A stretch of 64,000 bases of DNA from Seohaeicola_A nanhaiensis. GTDB lineage: Bacteria > Pseudomonadota > Alphaproteobacteria > Rhodobacterales > Rhodobacteraceae. This document shows positions 16,883 to 25,282 of the stretch, piece by piece. The notes under the pieces were generated by a model. That model was not told the DNA's origin and made no database searches. It saw nothing but the letters and a program-made list of their open reading frames with translations. Both the position numbers and the translations under genes were made by a program. The stretch covers positions 15,498 to 79,497 of the forward strand of contig NZ_JBHSGI010000032.1 in the NCBI RefSeq assembly GCF_042654245.1. Direction: 5' to 3'. How positions within the stretch are numbered: the first letter of the stretch is position 1; every line of letters begins with the position of its first letter.

Positions 16883-18214
16883 ATGCAGGATATGGATCGC
16901 GGCTTCCCCGCGCTGAAAGCGCAGATCGACAGCGCAGAGGCGCATGTCGGCATCATCGGCCTTGGCTATGTCGGACTACCGCTGGCGGTGGCCGCGGCCA
17001 ATGGCGGCTTCAGGGTGACGGGGTTCGACATCGACCCCTCCAAGGTCGACAGCATCGCCGCAGGGAAGAGCTATATCAGCGCGGTGTCCGATACCGCCTT
17101 GGCCGGCGCGGGCCTCGAGGCCACCACCGAATTCAGCCGACTCGGCCAGTGCCGGGTGATCGTGATCTGCGTCCCGACTCCGCTCGACGCGCAGCGCGCC
17201 CCCGACCTCTCCTTCGTCACGGCGACTGCCGGGGTCATCGCGCAGCACCTGCAGGCCGGCACGCTAGTTGTGCTGGAAAGCACCACCTGGCCGGGAACCA
17301 CCGAGGAGGTGCTGGTGCCCCTGCTCGCCCGCAGCGGGCTGGAGCCGGGACGGGACGTCTTCACCGCCTTCTCCCCGGAGCGGGAGGATCCCGGCAACAC
17401 CCGCTTCACCACGCGCTCGATCCCGAAGATCGTGGCCGGCTCCACGCCGGAGGCGGGCGCCCTGGCCGAGGCCTTCTACGGCAGGATCGTGGAGCGGGTC
17501 GTGCCCGTGCGCGACACCCGCACCGCCGAAGCGGTGAAGATCACCGAGAACATCTTCCGCTCGGTCAATATCGCGCTCGTGAACGAGCTCAAGCTGGTCT
17601 ACGACGCGATGGGCATCGACATCTGGGAGGTGATCGAGGCGGCCGCCACCAAGCCCTTCGGGTTCATGCCCTTCTACCCTGGACCGGGCCTTGGCGGACA
17701 CTGCATCCCGATCGACCCCTTCTACCTTTCCTGGAAGGCCCGCGAGTTCGAGGTGCCGACCCGATTCATCGAACTGGCCGGCGAGATCAACACGGCGATG
17801 CCCCATCATGTCGTCGCCCGCCTGCGCGAGGTCGTCGATCGTGACTCGGGGCGTGGCCTGAACGGCACCGCGATCCTGCTGGTCGGCGTCGCCTACAAGA
17901 AGAACGTAGCCGACATGCGCGAAAGCCCTGCGATGAAACTGATGCAGCTTATGGAAGAGGCCGGGGCCGAAGTGTCCTTCATAGACCCGCATGTGCCCGA
18001 GATTCCACCGATGCGGGAATACGGCCAATACGAGAAGCGCGCCGCGCTCGACCCCGACGGACTTGGCCCCGGACAGTTTGCCGCCGTGCTGATCGCCACC
18101 GATCACGACGCCATCGACTATGACGCCCTGCTGAGGCTCGGTTGTCCGGTCGTCGATACCCGCAATGCCATGGCCCGCCATGGCCTACCTCTAGAGCGGG
18201 TCACGAAAATCTAA
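16883..18214 (+). CDS. UDP-N-acetylglucosamine 6-dehydrogenase (WbpA-like)
   Basis: A 443-residue nucleotide-sugar dehydrogenase that would oxidise C6 twice with NAD+ to make a UDP-HexNAc uronic acid. Visible motifs are the NAD loop GIIGLGYVGLPLAV (23-36), the central-domain FRSVNIALVNELK segment (225-237), and the catalytic Cys274 in GPGLGGHCIPIDPFY, which in this exact form is typical of WbpA/TviB-type enzymes rather than UDP-glucose dehydrogenases. It has full family length. AGACGAGAGGTATCAAG precedes the ATG. It follows the flippase by 33 bases and closes the rightward operon. Its stop codon lies inside a 25-bp tandem duplication. Confidence 0.9.
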   Translation: MQDMDRGFPALKAQIDSAEAHVGIIGLGYVGLPLAVAAANGGFRVTGFDIDPSKVDSIAAGKSYISAVSDTALAGAGLEATTEFSRLGQCRVIVICVPTPLDAQRAPDLSFVTATAGVIAQHLQAGTLVVLESTTWPGTTEEVLVPLLARSGLEPGRDVFTAFSPEREDPGNTRFTTRSIPKIVAGSTPEAGALAEAFYGRIVERVVPVRDTRTAEAVKITENIFRSVNIALVNELKLVYDAMGIDIWEVIEAAATKPFGFMPFYPGPGLGGHCIPIDPFYLSWKAREFEVPTRFIELAGEINTAMPHHVVARLREVVDRDSGRGLNGTAILLVGVAYKKNVADMRESPAMKLMQLMEEAGAEVSFIDPHVPEIPPMREYGQYEKRAALDPDGLGPGQFAAVLIATDHDAIDYDALLRLGCPVVDTRNAMARHGLPLERVTKI

Positions 18215-18241
18215 GGTAGAGCGGGTCACGAAAATCTAAGG
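18192..18241 (+). repeat. Perfect 25-bp tandem duplication over a stop codon
   Basis: The 25 bases at 18192-18216, from TAGAGCGGGT to ATCTAAGG, are repeated without a change at 18217-18241. The first copy supplies the last codons and TAA of the dehydrogenase; the second is a non-coding echo. The identity implies a recent event such as replication slippage or repair. Confidence 0.95.
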
Positions 18242-18321
18242 AATCAGTCCGCCTCCCGCCTCTGGAAAGTGCAGTGGCACTTGTGCCAGAGTAGGACTGC
18301 GTTACAGTCTGGCCTCTTGCG

Positions 18322-19386
18322 ATGCGTATCACTTTCGTCCTTCCATTCGCCGGTCTCACGGGAGGTGTCCGTGTCGTGGCAACATATGCCCGCATCCTAC
18401 ATGAGCGGGGACATGTGGTGCACGTCATTTCGGTTCCAGCGCGCCGGCCATCGGGCTGGCGCTATCGGATCCAGCGGATGCTAAGACGGATTCCGGCTTG
18501 GGTGCCGCCGACATTCACGCCACTGCTGGACGTTCTAGGTGATCGTCACGTAATCGTAGCGGAGCAGATGGTCGCTGAGCGCGACGTGCCCGATGGTGAC
18601 ATCGTCGTCGCGACATGGTGGCAAACAGCAGAATGGGTAAACGCCTTACCGGCCTCGAAGGGTCGCAAATTCTATCTGTTGCAGGATTACGAACTTTTCG
18701 AGAATCAGCCCGCCGATCGCGTGAGCGCGACCTATGCGCTCGACCTCCGCAAGATCGCTGTGTCGAGCTATATCCGTGACAGGATTCTGGCGGCTCATGA
18801 CGTGCAAGGAGACATTGCGGTGGTCCCAAATGCTGTCGATTTGACGCACTTCTCGGTCCAAGCAAGGCAGCGGAACCGACAGTTCAAGGTTGGTGTTCTC
18901 TATGCGACAGCACCCCGGAAGAATATCCGGCTTGCCATCGAAGCTCTAGAACGCGCCCGACATCACAACCCTGGTCTCCGGGCACTGTTATTCGGCGCCA
19001 TACCGATCTCGGCCGACTTACCCCTGCCGGACTGGGTGGAGTATCATGAAGCCCCGGACCAAGCGGATATTCCCCAACTTTATGCCTCATGCGATCTGTG
19101 GCTATTCCCGAGCAGAGAGGAAGGGTTCGGCCTGCCTATCCTTGAGGCGATGGCCTGCCGCACACCAGTGCTAGCCACAGATGCCGGCGCCGCGCCTGAT
19201 CTCATCGACGGGCGCAATGGCCGGATACTGCCCCACGATCCCGAAGCCTTCGCCGCCGCCATCCTGGAGTTCGCCCGGATGTCTCCGCAGGATTGGCGCT
19301 CCTGGTCCGACGCTGCCTTCGACACCGCATCGCACAACCGCTGGGACGATGCGACCGACCGCCTGCTGGCCGTGATCGGGCGCTGA
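18322..19386 (+). CDS. Family 4 glycosyltransferase
   Basis: A 354-residue GT-B enzyme. It begins MRITFVLPFAGLTGGVRVV (acceptor domain). VVPNAVDLTHF is the hinge region of GT4 enzymes, and PSREEGFGLPILEAMACRTP contains the donor E-x7-E pair. The codons are less GC-biased than those of the neighbours, with more A/T third bases, hinting at a different origin. It follows the dehydrogenase by about 107 bases that contain the tandem duplication, and it converges on the GT2 gene at 19396. Substrates unknown. Confidence 0.88.
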   Translation: MRITFVLPFAGLTGGVRVVATYARILHERGHVVHVISVPARRPSGWRYRIQRMLRRIPAWVPPTFTPLLDVLGDRHVIVAEQMVAERDVPDGDIVVATWWQTAEWVNALPASKGRKFYLLQDYELFENQPADRVSATYALDLRKIAVSSYIRDRILAAHDVQGDIAVVPNAVDLTHFSVQARQRNRQFKVGVLYATAPRKNIRLAIEALERARHHNPGLRALLFGAIPISADLPLPDWVEYHEAPDQADIPQLYASCDLWLFPSREEGFGLPILEAMACRTPVLATDAGAAPDLIDGRNGRILPHDPEAFAAAILEFARMSPQDWRSWSDAAFDTASHNRWDDATDRLLAVIGR

Positions 19387-19395
19387 CAGCCGACG

Positions 19396-20379
19396 TCACT
19401 TGTATTCGATGAGGCCGCCCCGACGTCCGGCCAGCCGTTCACAGGCATAGCCCAGTATGCCGGCTGTCTCGGGAAAGCTCCCCAGCGTCAGAAACAGCGC
19501 ATGCAGGGGCGGATACCCCCGCAGGGTCAGGCGCAGCACCTTCAGCGGCCAGAGCAGGGCAAGCAGCAGAGCCCATGGTGTAACTGTCAGCCCGGCGAGC
19601 AGGACCAGGGGCAGCGCGACACCCCAGACCAGGGCACGGCGCAGCCGGGTGATATTGTGACGCTCGGGCGGGGCGCCGTGCAGGGCCGCCCCTTCCGCAT
19701 AGGCATGGCCGGCCCGCCGCATCCTGGTCCACCACTGGGCGAACCGGGTCAGCGCCGCATCGTGCCAGGTCATCTCGGCATCGAGGCGCCAGATCTTCCA
19801 GCCCGCCGCGCGCAGACGCACGCAGAGTTCCGGTTCCTCGCCCGCGATCAGATCGGGATTGTAACCTCCCACGGCCCGCAGCGCCGCACTCCGCATCAGC
19901 ACGTCGCCGCCACACGCGCGTGTCTCGCCGACCGGCGTGTCCCATTCGCGATCGGTCAGCCAGTTGTAGAGCGAAGCTTCGGGGTGACGTTCGCGCCGCC
20001 GGCCACAGACCGCGGCGACCTCCGGCCGCGCCGCGAGAAAAGCTGTGGCCGCACCGATCCAGCCGTCGCGCAGGCTGCAGTCCCCGTCGATGAACTGCAC
20101 TAGGGCAGGCGCAGGATCCCGGCGCATCGCGGCCTCGAAGCCGGCATTGCGCGCCCGCGCTGCAGTGAAGGGCTCGCGCATGTCCAGCGCGACGACCACG
20201 GCGCCCGTCGCCGCCGCCGCCGCCGGGCTGCCATCGGTCGAACCGGAATCGACATAGACGACGGGAGAGAAGCCCCCCTTCAGCGAGTCCAGGCAGGCCA
20301 GCAGGCGCGCGCCCTCATTGCGCCCGATCACCACCGCCGCGATGCCCGGCAGGCCCTTATCTGTGGCGTCTGACCCCAT
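19396..20379 (-). CDS. Family 2 glycosyltransferase with C-terminal membrane segments
   Basis: A 327-residue enzyme. IAAVVIGRNEGARLLACLDS and VVYVDSGSTDGS give the GT2 nucleotide site, and LVQFIDGDCSLRDGW gives the metal-binding Asp pair. CGGDVLMRSAALRAVGGYNP and GEEPELCVRLRAAGWKIWRL are the acceptor loop. Hydrophobic stretches near 250-290 suggest membrane anchoring. Start: ATG at 20379 has GAGG five bases upstream; an ATG at 20394 with AGGAGG three bases away is an alternative. Either overlaps the end of the upstream ligase gene by a few codons, so the two are coupled. Confidence 0.85.
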   Translation of the reverse strand: MGSDATDKGLPGIAAVVIGRNEGARLLACLDSLKGGFSPVVYVDSGSTDGSPAAAAATGAVVVALDMREPFTAARARNAGFEAAMRRDPAPALVQFIDGDCSLRDGWIGAATAFLAARPEVAAVCGRRRERHPEASLYNWLTDREWDTPVGETRACGGDVLMRSAALRAVGGYNPDLIAGEEPELCVRLRAAGWKIWRLDAEMTWHDAALTRFAQWWTRMRRAGHAYAEGAALHGAPPERHNITRLRRALVWGVALPLVLLAGLTVTPWALLLALLWPLKVLRLTLRGYPPLHALFLTLGSFPETAGILGYACERLAGRRGGLIEYK

Positions 20380-21898
20380 CTCTTCCTCGCACATCTTCCT
20401 CCTGCGCCGGCGGCTTGGCCGCCTTTTCCGGTCCCTCGAAAGAGCGATGCAGACGATAGGGCATCGGCCGGTCGTGTCCGAACCGGGAATAACGCACTTC
20501 CCTGAGCCCCTGCTCGGGTTCATCCGCCGCATGTCCGGCTTCCACCTCCCGGCCTGTCAGTTCCAGGCGTCCTGCCAGCGCGCCCGCCAGAAGCCAAGTG
20601 ATCTGCGTCAGGGAGGCATTCGGAATGAGGTCGACCATGTTCGCCGTCAGGATCAGACAGACCCCGGCCGTTTCCGGCAGCAGAGTATAGCGCCTTTGCC
20701 GGATGGCCAACAGGATGATGGGAATTCCCAGCAGTCCGAATCGGCAGAGATATCCGATCCACCCGTCCCGGCCGATCGCGATAATCCAGAATCCGTCCGT
20801 CGTGGAACTCAGGCTAGCGTCCTCGCGATAGAGCAGACTGCGCCCCCAGCCCCCCCAACCGAACACGGGCCGCTGGTTCGCCTTCTCAAGCAGACGCTCC
20901 TCGTTCAACAGGCGGAACCGGAGGGAGCTCGACCGCTCCTCGCTGATCGATGCTGCGAGATTGTTTACCCGCTCAACCGGTATCAACCCAGCCCCGCGCA
21001 GAAGCGGATAGAGCATGATCACACCGACGAAACAGGCGGCAATGACGACCTGCAGACGCGGCTTCATCAGCAGCAGGATAGAAGTGAACATCAGACCAAT
21101 TGCAAGACTGCCGAGCGAGCGGCAGAGGTAAAGGATCAGCAGCAACCAGAGACCGGCGGCAAGGTATTTTCCGCGGCTCTCCGGTATCGCGATACGGAAC
21201 ATCGTGAAGGCGGACAGCACCGTTCCCGCCATGAAGATGGCCAGCCACAACCCATGCTCCAAGAAAACCAGAGGACGGTAGTGCCCCCCGCGGATATGCT
21301 GGATCCAGCTGTGCGGAAAAAATCCATAGATCATCTGGTTCAGCTGCGGCGAGAAGCGAACCTCGAAGAGGATCGGGACGGAGTATATGAGCCCGGCCAA
21401 GCAGAGGATCCGCAGGAGATTGCGATGCTGCTGGGGATGGCCCAGCAGGCGGCGGGCAATCAGGAAGGGCAGCAGTTCGATGATCGTGCTCAGCACCGCC
21501 GCGAGCGCATCGTAGGTTCTGAGACCGGGCAGGACGACGCCCCCCCCGATCGGGAGCGGGTCGGTATTGGAGAGAACGGTCAGGGCTGCGCTGGCCAGGA
21601 GCCCCAAGCAAAGCAAGAGGAGAATCGGGTTGGCGGGCAGCCAGCCCCTGAGTACGACGGCCCCATCCTGGACCTTGGTTTTGCCCACCAGGATCAGGAT
21701 TGCGACCAGGGCCACCAGGCTGGGCATCGAATTCTTGTCGACTGACGGCAGGATCGGGAGATCGAAGGCCACCTGCGTGGGCAGGAAGAGGTAACCGGCA
21801 ACGATGCACCAGCAGACCGCAATCGGCAACGGCATCGAACGGAAGAAGGCAATTCCCGCCAGCGGCCAGGCGAAGATGACGGCCAGAGGCGGAATCAT
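20357..21898 (-). CDS. O-antigen polymerase/ligase-like membrane protein (Wzy/WaaL type)
   Basis: A 513-residue polytopic protein with about 11-12 hydrophobic helices from residue 1 to about 430, then a charged soluble tail. The large periplasmic loop and the NQRPVFGWGGWGRSLLYRED segment resemble the Wzy_C/O-antigen ligase region, where an Arg/His-bearing loop joins or polymerises undecaprenyl-linked glycans. With the Wzx-like flippase at 15497 it would complete a Wzx/Wzy pathway. The basic, Pro-rich last 80 residues overlap the downstream GT2 start and may be partly unstructured. Polymerase and ligase cannot be separated by sequence alone. Confidence 0.75.
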   Translation of the reverse strand: MIPPLAVIFAWPLAGIAFFRSMPLPIAVCWCIVAGYLFLPTQVAFDLPILPSVDKNSMPSLVALVAILILVGKTKVQDGAVVLRGWLPANPILLLLCLGLLASAALTVLSNTDPLPIGGGVVLPGLRTYDALAAVLSTIIELLPFLIARRLLGHPQQHRNLLRILCLAGLIYSVPILFEVRFSPQLNQMIYGFFPHSWIQHIRGGHYRPLVFLEHGLWLAIFMAGTVLSAFTMFRIAIPESRGKYLAAGLWLLLILYLCRSLGSLAIGLMFTSILLLMKPRLQVVIAACFVGVIMLYPLLRGAGLIPVERVNNLAASISEERSSSLRFRLLNEERLLEKANQRPVFGWGGWGRSLLYREDASLSSTTDGFWIIAIGRDGWIGYLCRFGLLGIPIILLAIRQRRYTLLPETAGVCLILTANMVDLIPNASLTQITWLLAGALAGRLELTGREVEAGHAADEPEQGLREVRYSRFGHDRPMPYRLHRSFEGPEKAAKPPAQEEDVRGRDGVRRHR

Positions 21899-21938
21899 CG
21901 GCGGGTCTTCTGGATGTTCGTGGCGCCCCCGGTACCTG

Positions 21939-22730
21939 TCATCGCGGCTCCTCCTCAGGCAGGCCGGCTCGGCGGGACTTCAGCGCGACGACCACCAGAC
22001 CCGGCAGGACGGCGAAACATTCCGCATAGCGCCGGCCCATCCGCCGCGGATCATGAACCAGCCGCCACAGCCACTCTGCCGCCAGGCGCCGCACGATCCG
22101 TGGCGCGCGGCGCTGACGCCCGGCGATGAAATCGAGTCCGGCGCCGATCGACACGAAGCCCATGTGCGGCAGAACCTCCTGCGCATGAGCCGCGAAGCGC
22201 TCCTGCTTCGGCGCTCCCAGAGCGAGGAAGCACAGCCCCGCGCCCGAAGCCCCGAGACGGGTGAGACAGGCATCGGCATCCGGACCGGTGGGATCGAACC
22301 CCATAGCCGGCGCGATGAGGGCCGCCACCTTCAGATCGGGATAGCGCCGCGACAGCGCCTTCGCCGCCGCCTGCAGCGCCTCATCGGTCGAGCCCAGAAG
22401 CGCGATCGAAACGCCAAGCTCGGCCGCCAGCGCAACGAGGGGATTGATCAGATCGGATCCCGTCACCAGATCGATCTGCCGCCCCGCCAGGCCTTCCAGC
22501 CAGCGGATCGGGTTTCCATCCGCCGTGACATGGCTGTGGCGTAGATAGGCGGCCGCAAAATCCGGCTGCCGGCGCAGCTTGACGACGTGATCGAGATTGA
22601 GCGTGGCCAGGGTGAACCCCTGCCGGTTCTCCAGTCTCGCGCACAGATCAGCCAGCAGCTCCGCGCGCGACGCGACATTGACCGTCACGGCGCTGCGGGT
22701 CTCGTCGGTGAGGCAGGTCGGCCAGTTCAT
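21939..22730 (-). CDS. WecG/TagA/CpsF-family glycosyltransferase
   Basis: A 263-residue GT26 enzyme that adds a HexNAc or similar sugar to a polyprenyl-diphosphate-linked acceptor on the cytoplasmic face. Seen are TLNLDHVVKLRRQPDF (substrate Asp region), VTADGNPIRWLEGLAG, GSDLINPLVALAAELG and LALGAPKQERFAAHAQEVLP, the usual ordered motifs of the family. The ATG at 22730 overlaps the stop of a small upstream frame (ATGA). The Wzy/WaaL-like gene follows after 40 bases. It probably adds an early sugar of the repeat unit. Confidence 0.9.
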   Translation of the reverse strand: MNWPTCLTDETRSAVTVNVASRAELLADLCARLENRQGFTLATLNLDHVVKLRRQPDFAAAYLRHSHVTADGNPIRWLEGLAGRQIDLVTGSDLINPLVALAAELGVSIALLGSTDEALQAAAKALSRRYPDLKVAALIAPAMGFDPTGPDADACLTRLGASGAGLCFLALGAPKQERFAAHAQEVLPHMGFVSIGAGLDFIAGRQRRAPRIVRRLAAEWLWRLVHDPRRMGRRYAECFAVLPGLVVVALKSRRAGLPEEEPR

Positions 22731-22912
22731 CGTTGCGTGTTCCCGTCTCTCTTGCCGCCGGGATCCATCGGCCTGCTCTTCCGGAAGTATGCTCCCAGAA
22801 TATAACCTTCCAGAGAGGCATAAAAGGGCCGAAACTTGGACGTCCCCGCGGCATCCCGGACGACCGGCACCGTCATGCGCGAAATATGTTCGATCCGGTC
22901 GGGCCACGGCAT
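22727..22912 (-). CDS. Small hypothetical protein coupled to the WecG-like gene
   Basis: A 61-codon frame whose TGA overlaps the ATG of the GT26 gene as ATGA, the same coupling seen elsewhere in the window. Codon third positions favour G/C, as in neighbouring genes. The peptide contains RPFYASLEGYILGAYFRKSR, which I do not recognise. It has no clear ribosome site. It could be a real leader-type protein or chance. Confidence 0.35.
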   Translation of the reverse strand: MPWPDRIEHISRMTVPVVRDAAGTSKFRPFYASLEGYILGAYFRKSRPMDPGGKRDGNTQR

Positions 22913-23046
22913 AGCCGATCGTCACGGGGAAGGCGACCCCCGGCAGGACCGGAGAGGCTGTGCCGGAAGCACAGGATGGCCGCTTCGCCGCGCTTCCCCC
23001 GATAGGGCATTGATTTCCGGCGCAACCTTCCTCTAGTTCCTCGGTC

Positions 23047-24003
23047 ATGCCCCTAATGCCCGAGCGCCAGGACATGATCGACCCACGCGCCTATGTACTG
23101 ATCTCCCCCTGCCGCAACGAGGCGGATTACATGCGCCGCACGCTCGACAGCGTGGTCGCGCAGACGCTGACCCCAGCGCTCTGGGTGATCGTCGACGACG
23201 GCTCGACCGACGCGACGCCCCAGATCCTGGCCGAGTATGCGGCGCGCCACGACTGGATCCGCGTGGTGAAAAAGCCCGACCGCGGCCACCGCGCCGTCGG
23301 CCCCGGCGTGATCGAAGCCTTCTACGTCGGCTATGACACCATCGACCCCGCCGACTTCGCCTATTCCTGCAAGCTCGATCTCGATCTCGATCTGCCGCCT
23401 CGCTATTTCGAGACGCTGATCGAACGGATGGAGGCGGACCCGCGGCTTGGCACCTGTTCGGGCAAGCCCTACGTACGCCATGGCGGCAAGCTGATCTCGG
23501 AACGGCGCGGCGACGAGATGAGCGTGGGCATGACCAAGTTCTACCGGCGCGCATGCTTCGAGGCGATCGGCGGCTATGTCCGCGAGGTGATGTGGGACGC
23601 CATCGACTGCCACAAGGCGCGCATGCTCGGCTGGCGCGCGGCAAGCTGGGACCATCCTGATCTGAACTTCGAGCACCTGCGTCCCATGGGCTCGTCGCAG
23701 ACCTCGATCTGGACCGGCAAGCGGCGGCATGGCTACGGGCAGTGGTTCATGGGATCGGACCCACTCTATTACCTCGCCACCTGCGTCTTCCGGATGGGCG
23801 AGCGTCCCTTCGTGCTGGGCGGGCTGGCGATGCTGCAGGGCTATGTGCAGGCCTGGATGCGGGGTGACCGCCAGCTTGACGATCCCGAACTGGTGGCCTT
23901 CATCCGCGCCTACCAGCGCCGGGCTCTGTTCAGGGGCAAGGCCCGCGCGGTGGCCGAGATCGAGGCCGGGCAGACCGCGCCCCCGCCGGCCCGCACCCGG
24001 TAA
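23047..24003 (+). CDS. Family 2 glycosyltransferase
   Basis: A protein of up to 318 residues. VLISPCRNEADYMRRTLDSV and WVIVDDGSTDATPQI are the GT2 donor-site start. CKLDLDLDLPPRYF carries the DxD metal site, and FYRRACFEAIGGYVREVMWD is the acceptor-side segment with the catalytic-base region. Three ATG codons (23047, 23056, 23074) are possible; the last begins MIDPRAYVLIS and is the best match to family N-termini, although AGGA is very close to it. The gene stands alone and converges on the AT3 gene at 24013 with a 9-base gap. Confidence 0.85.
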   Translation: MPLMPERQDMIDPRAYVLISPCRNEADYMRRTLDSVVAQTLTPALWVIVDDGSTDATPQILAEYAARHDWIRVVKKPDRGHRAVGPGVIEAFYVGYDTIDPADFAYSCKLDLDLDLPPRYFETLIERMEADPRLGTCSGKPYVRHGGKLISERRGDEMSVGMTKFYRRACFEAIGGYVREVMWDAIDCHKARMLGWRAASWDHPDLNFEHLRPMGSSQTSIWTGKRRHGYGQWFMGSDPLYYLATCVFRMGERPFVLGGLAMLQGYVQAWMRGDRQLDDPELVAFIRAYQRRALFRGKARAVAEIEAGQTAPPPARTR

Positions 24004-24012
24004 GGCGGCCCG

Positions 24013-25164
24013 TCAGCGGGCGGCGGGGCGGTCCCCGCGCCGGACCTTCGGGCCGGGCTTGAGGCTGAGGAAGAAGCGCTCCAGTGTTCGGAAGCTGATC
24101 TCCGCGATGAGGATCGCCCCAGCCACGAAGATGGCTGTGGCGATGGTTTCGGCCAGAGCGGGGGGTAGGCCCAGGACTGCGGCGCCCTCGACCCCGACAT
24201 GGCGGGCGATCAGGTGATAGAGGTAGATGCCGTAGCTGATTTCTCCGATCCGGGCGACCGGCGCCCAGGAGAAAAGCGGCGCCAACCGGTGATCCTCGCG
24301 CACCACCAGGGCGGCCAGGCAGAACGCCATCGTCAAATGCACCAGCAGGAAGGGCAGACCGGTCAGATCGGCGGGGAGAACCGCCAGAACGACGACCAGG
24401 GCGGCAAACAGGCAGGCCGGGGCGATGCGCGCGCCGCAGAGGGCGTAGAGCATCCGGAACCCGCGCGGATCGTGCAGGAGAACGGCGGTCAGGGTGCCGC
24501 AGAGGATGGCGCCGAAACTGGCGGCCGGCAGCGCCCAGACGGCATGTTCGCTGCGGATGGGACTGAAGCCCATCGCGGCCATAACTCCGGTGGCGGTGGC
24601 GACGCAGAGGCCGAGCAGCAGCAACAGGGCGGGGATGCGGAGCCGGGGCGCCAGCAGCGACAGCAGCAGGGGCCACACGAGGTAATACTGTTCCTCCACC
24701 GACAGGGACCATGTGACCGTCAGCATAGGGATATCGCCGATCAGCATGTTCGCCAGGAAGAGATAGTAATAGGGCACCAGGGGCGCCAGTTCATCCATTC
24801 CCTTGTACCAGACCCAGTACAGCGACATGGCTGTCACCAGCAGGAAATAGGCCGGAATGATCCGCAGAGCGCGTCGCAGGTAGAAATCCTTCAGGGAAAT
24901 CGCCCGGGTCCGGCTTTCCTCACGCAACAGCAGGGTGGTGATGAGAAAGCCGCTGAGCACGAAGAAGAAATCCACCCCCAGAAATCCTCGAGTCAGGAAC
25001 TTGGGCGGGGCCTCGAGACTGCCCAGAAGCGGGCTGTGATGCCAGAGCACCATGCCGATGCACAGGCAGCGCAGCCCGTTCAGGGAGCCAAAGAACCGGA
25101 CGCTCCGATAGTGGTCGTAGGCGGTCAGAGTCGTGTTCGGCACCTGATCCATCATCGTTCCCAT
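24013..25164 (-). CDS. Acyltransferase 3 family membrane O-acyltransferase
   Basis: A 383-residue protein with about ten membrane helices and no SGNH extension. The AT3 hallmarks are visible: GLRCLCIGMVLWHHSPLLGS (conserved His pair), FLGVDFFFVLSGFLITTLLL, FYLRRALRIIPAYFL with the Arg-Arg motif, and SLSVEEQYYLVWPLLLSL. It would move acetyl or another acyl group across the membrane to a nascent polysaccharide. It is single-domain, unlike the two AT3-SGNH proteins in this window. Start ATG at 25164, with a second ATG 9 bases further in. Confidence 0.9.
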   Translation of the reverse strand: MGTMMDQVPNTTLTAYDHYRSVRFFGSLNGLRCLCIGMVLWHHSPLLGSLEAPPKFLTRGFLGVDFFFVLSGFLITTLLLREESRTRAISLKDFYLRRALRIIPAYFLLVTAMSLYWVWYKGMDELAPLVPYYYLFLANMLIGDIPMLTVTWSLSVEEQYYLVWPLLLSLLAPRLRIPALLLLLGLCVATATGVMAAMGFSPIRSEHAVWALPAASFGAILCGTLTAVLLHDPRGFRMLYALCGARIAPACLFAALVVVLAVLPADLTGLPFLLVHLTMAFCLAALVVREDHRLAPLFSWAPVARIGEISYGIYLYHLIARHVGVEGAAVLGLPPALAETIATAIFVAGAILIAEISFRTLERFFLSLKPGPKVRRGDRPAAR

Positions 25165-25282
25165 CCGGTCGTTTCCCGAGACGACCCTGCCCGCGGGGGG
25201 GAGCAGACAGTCGCGCTGCAGGCCATGGCGGCCGCGGCGCAGGAGACAACGGGAAAGCGGCCCTTTTCCAGCATGACTGCGA

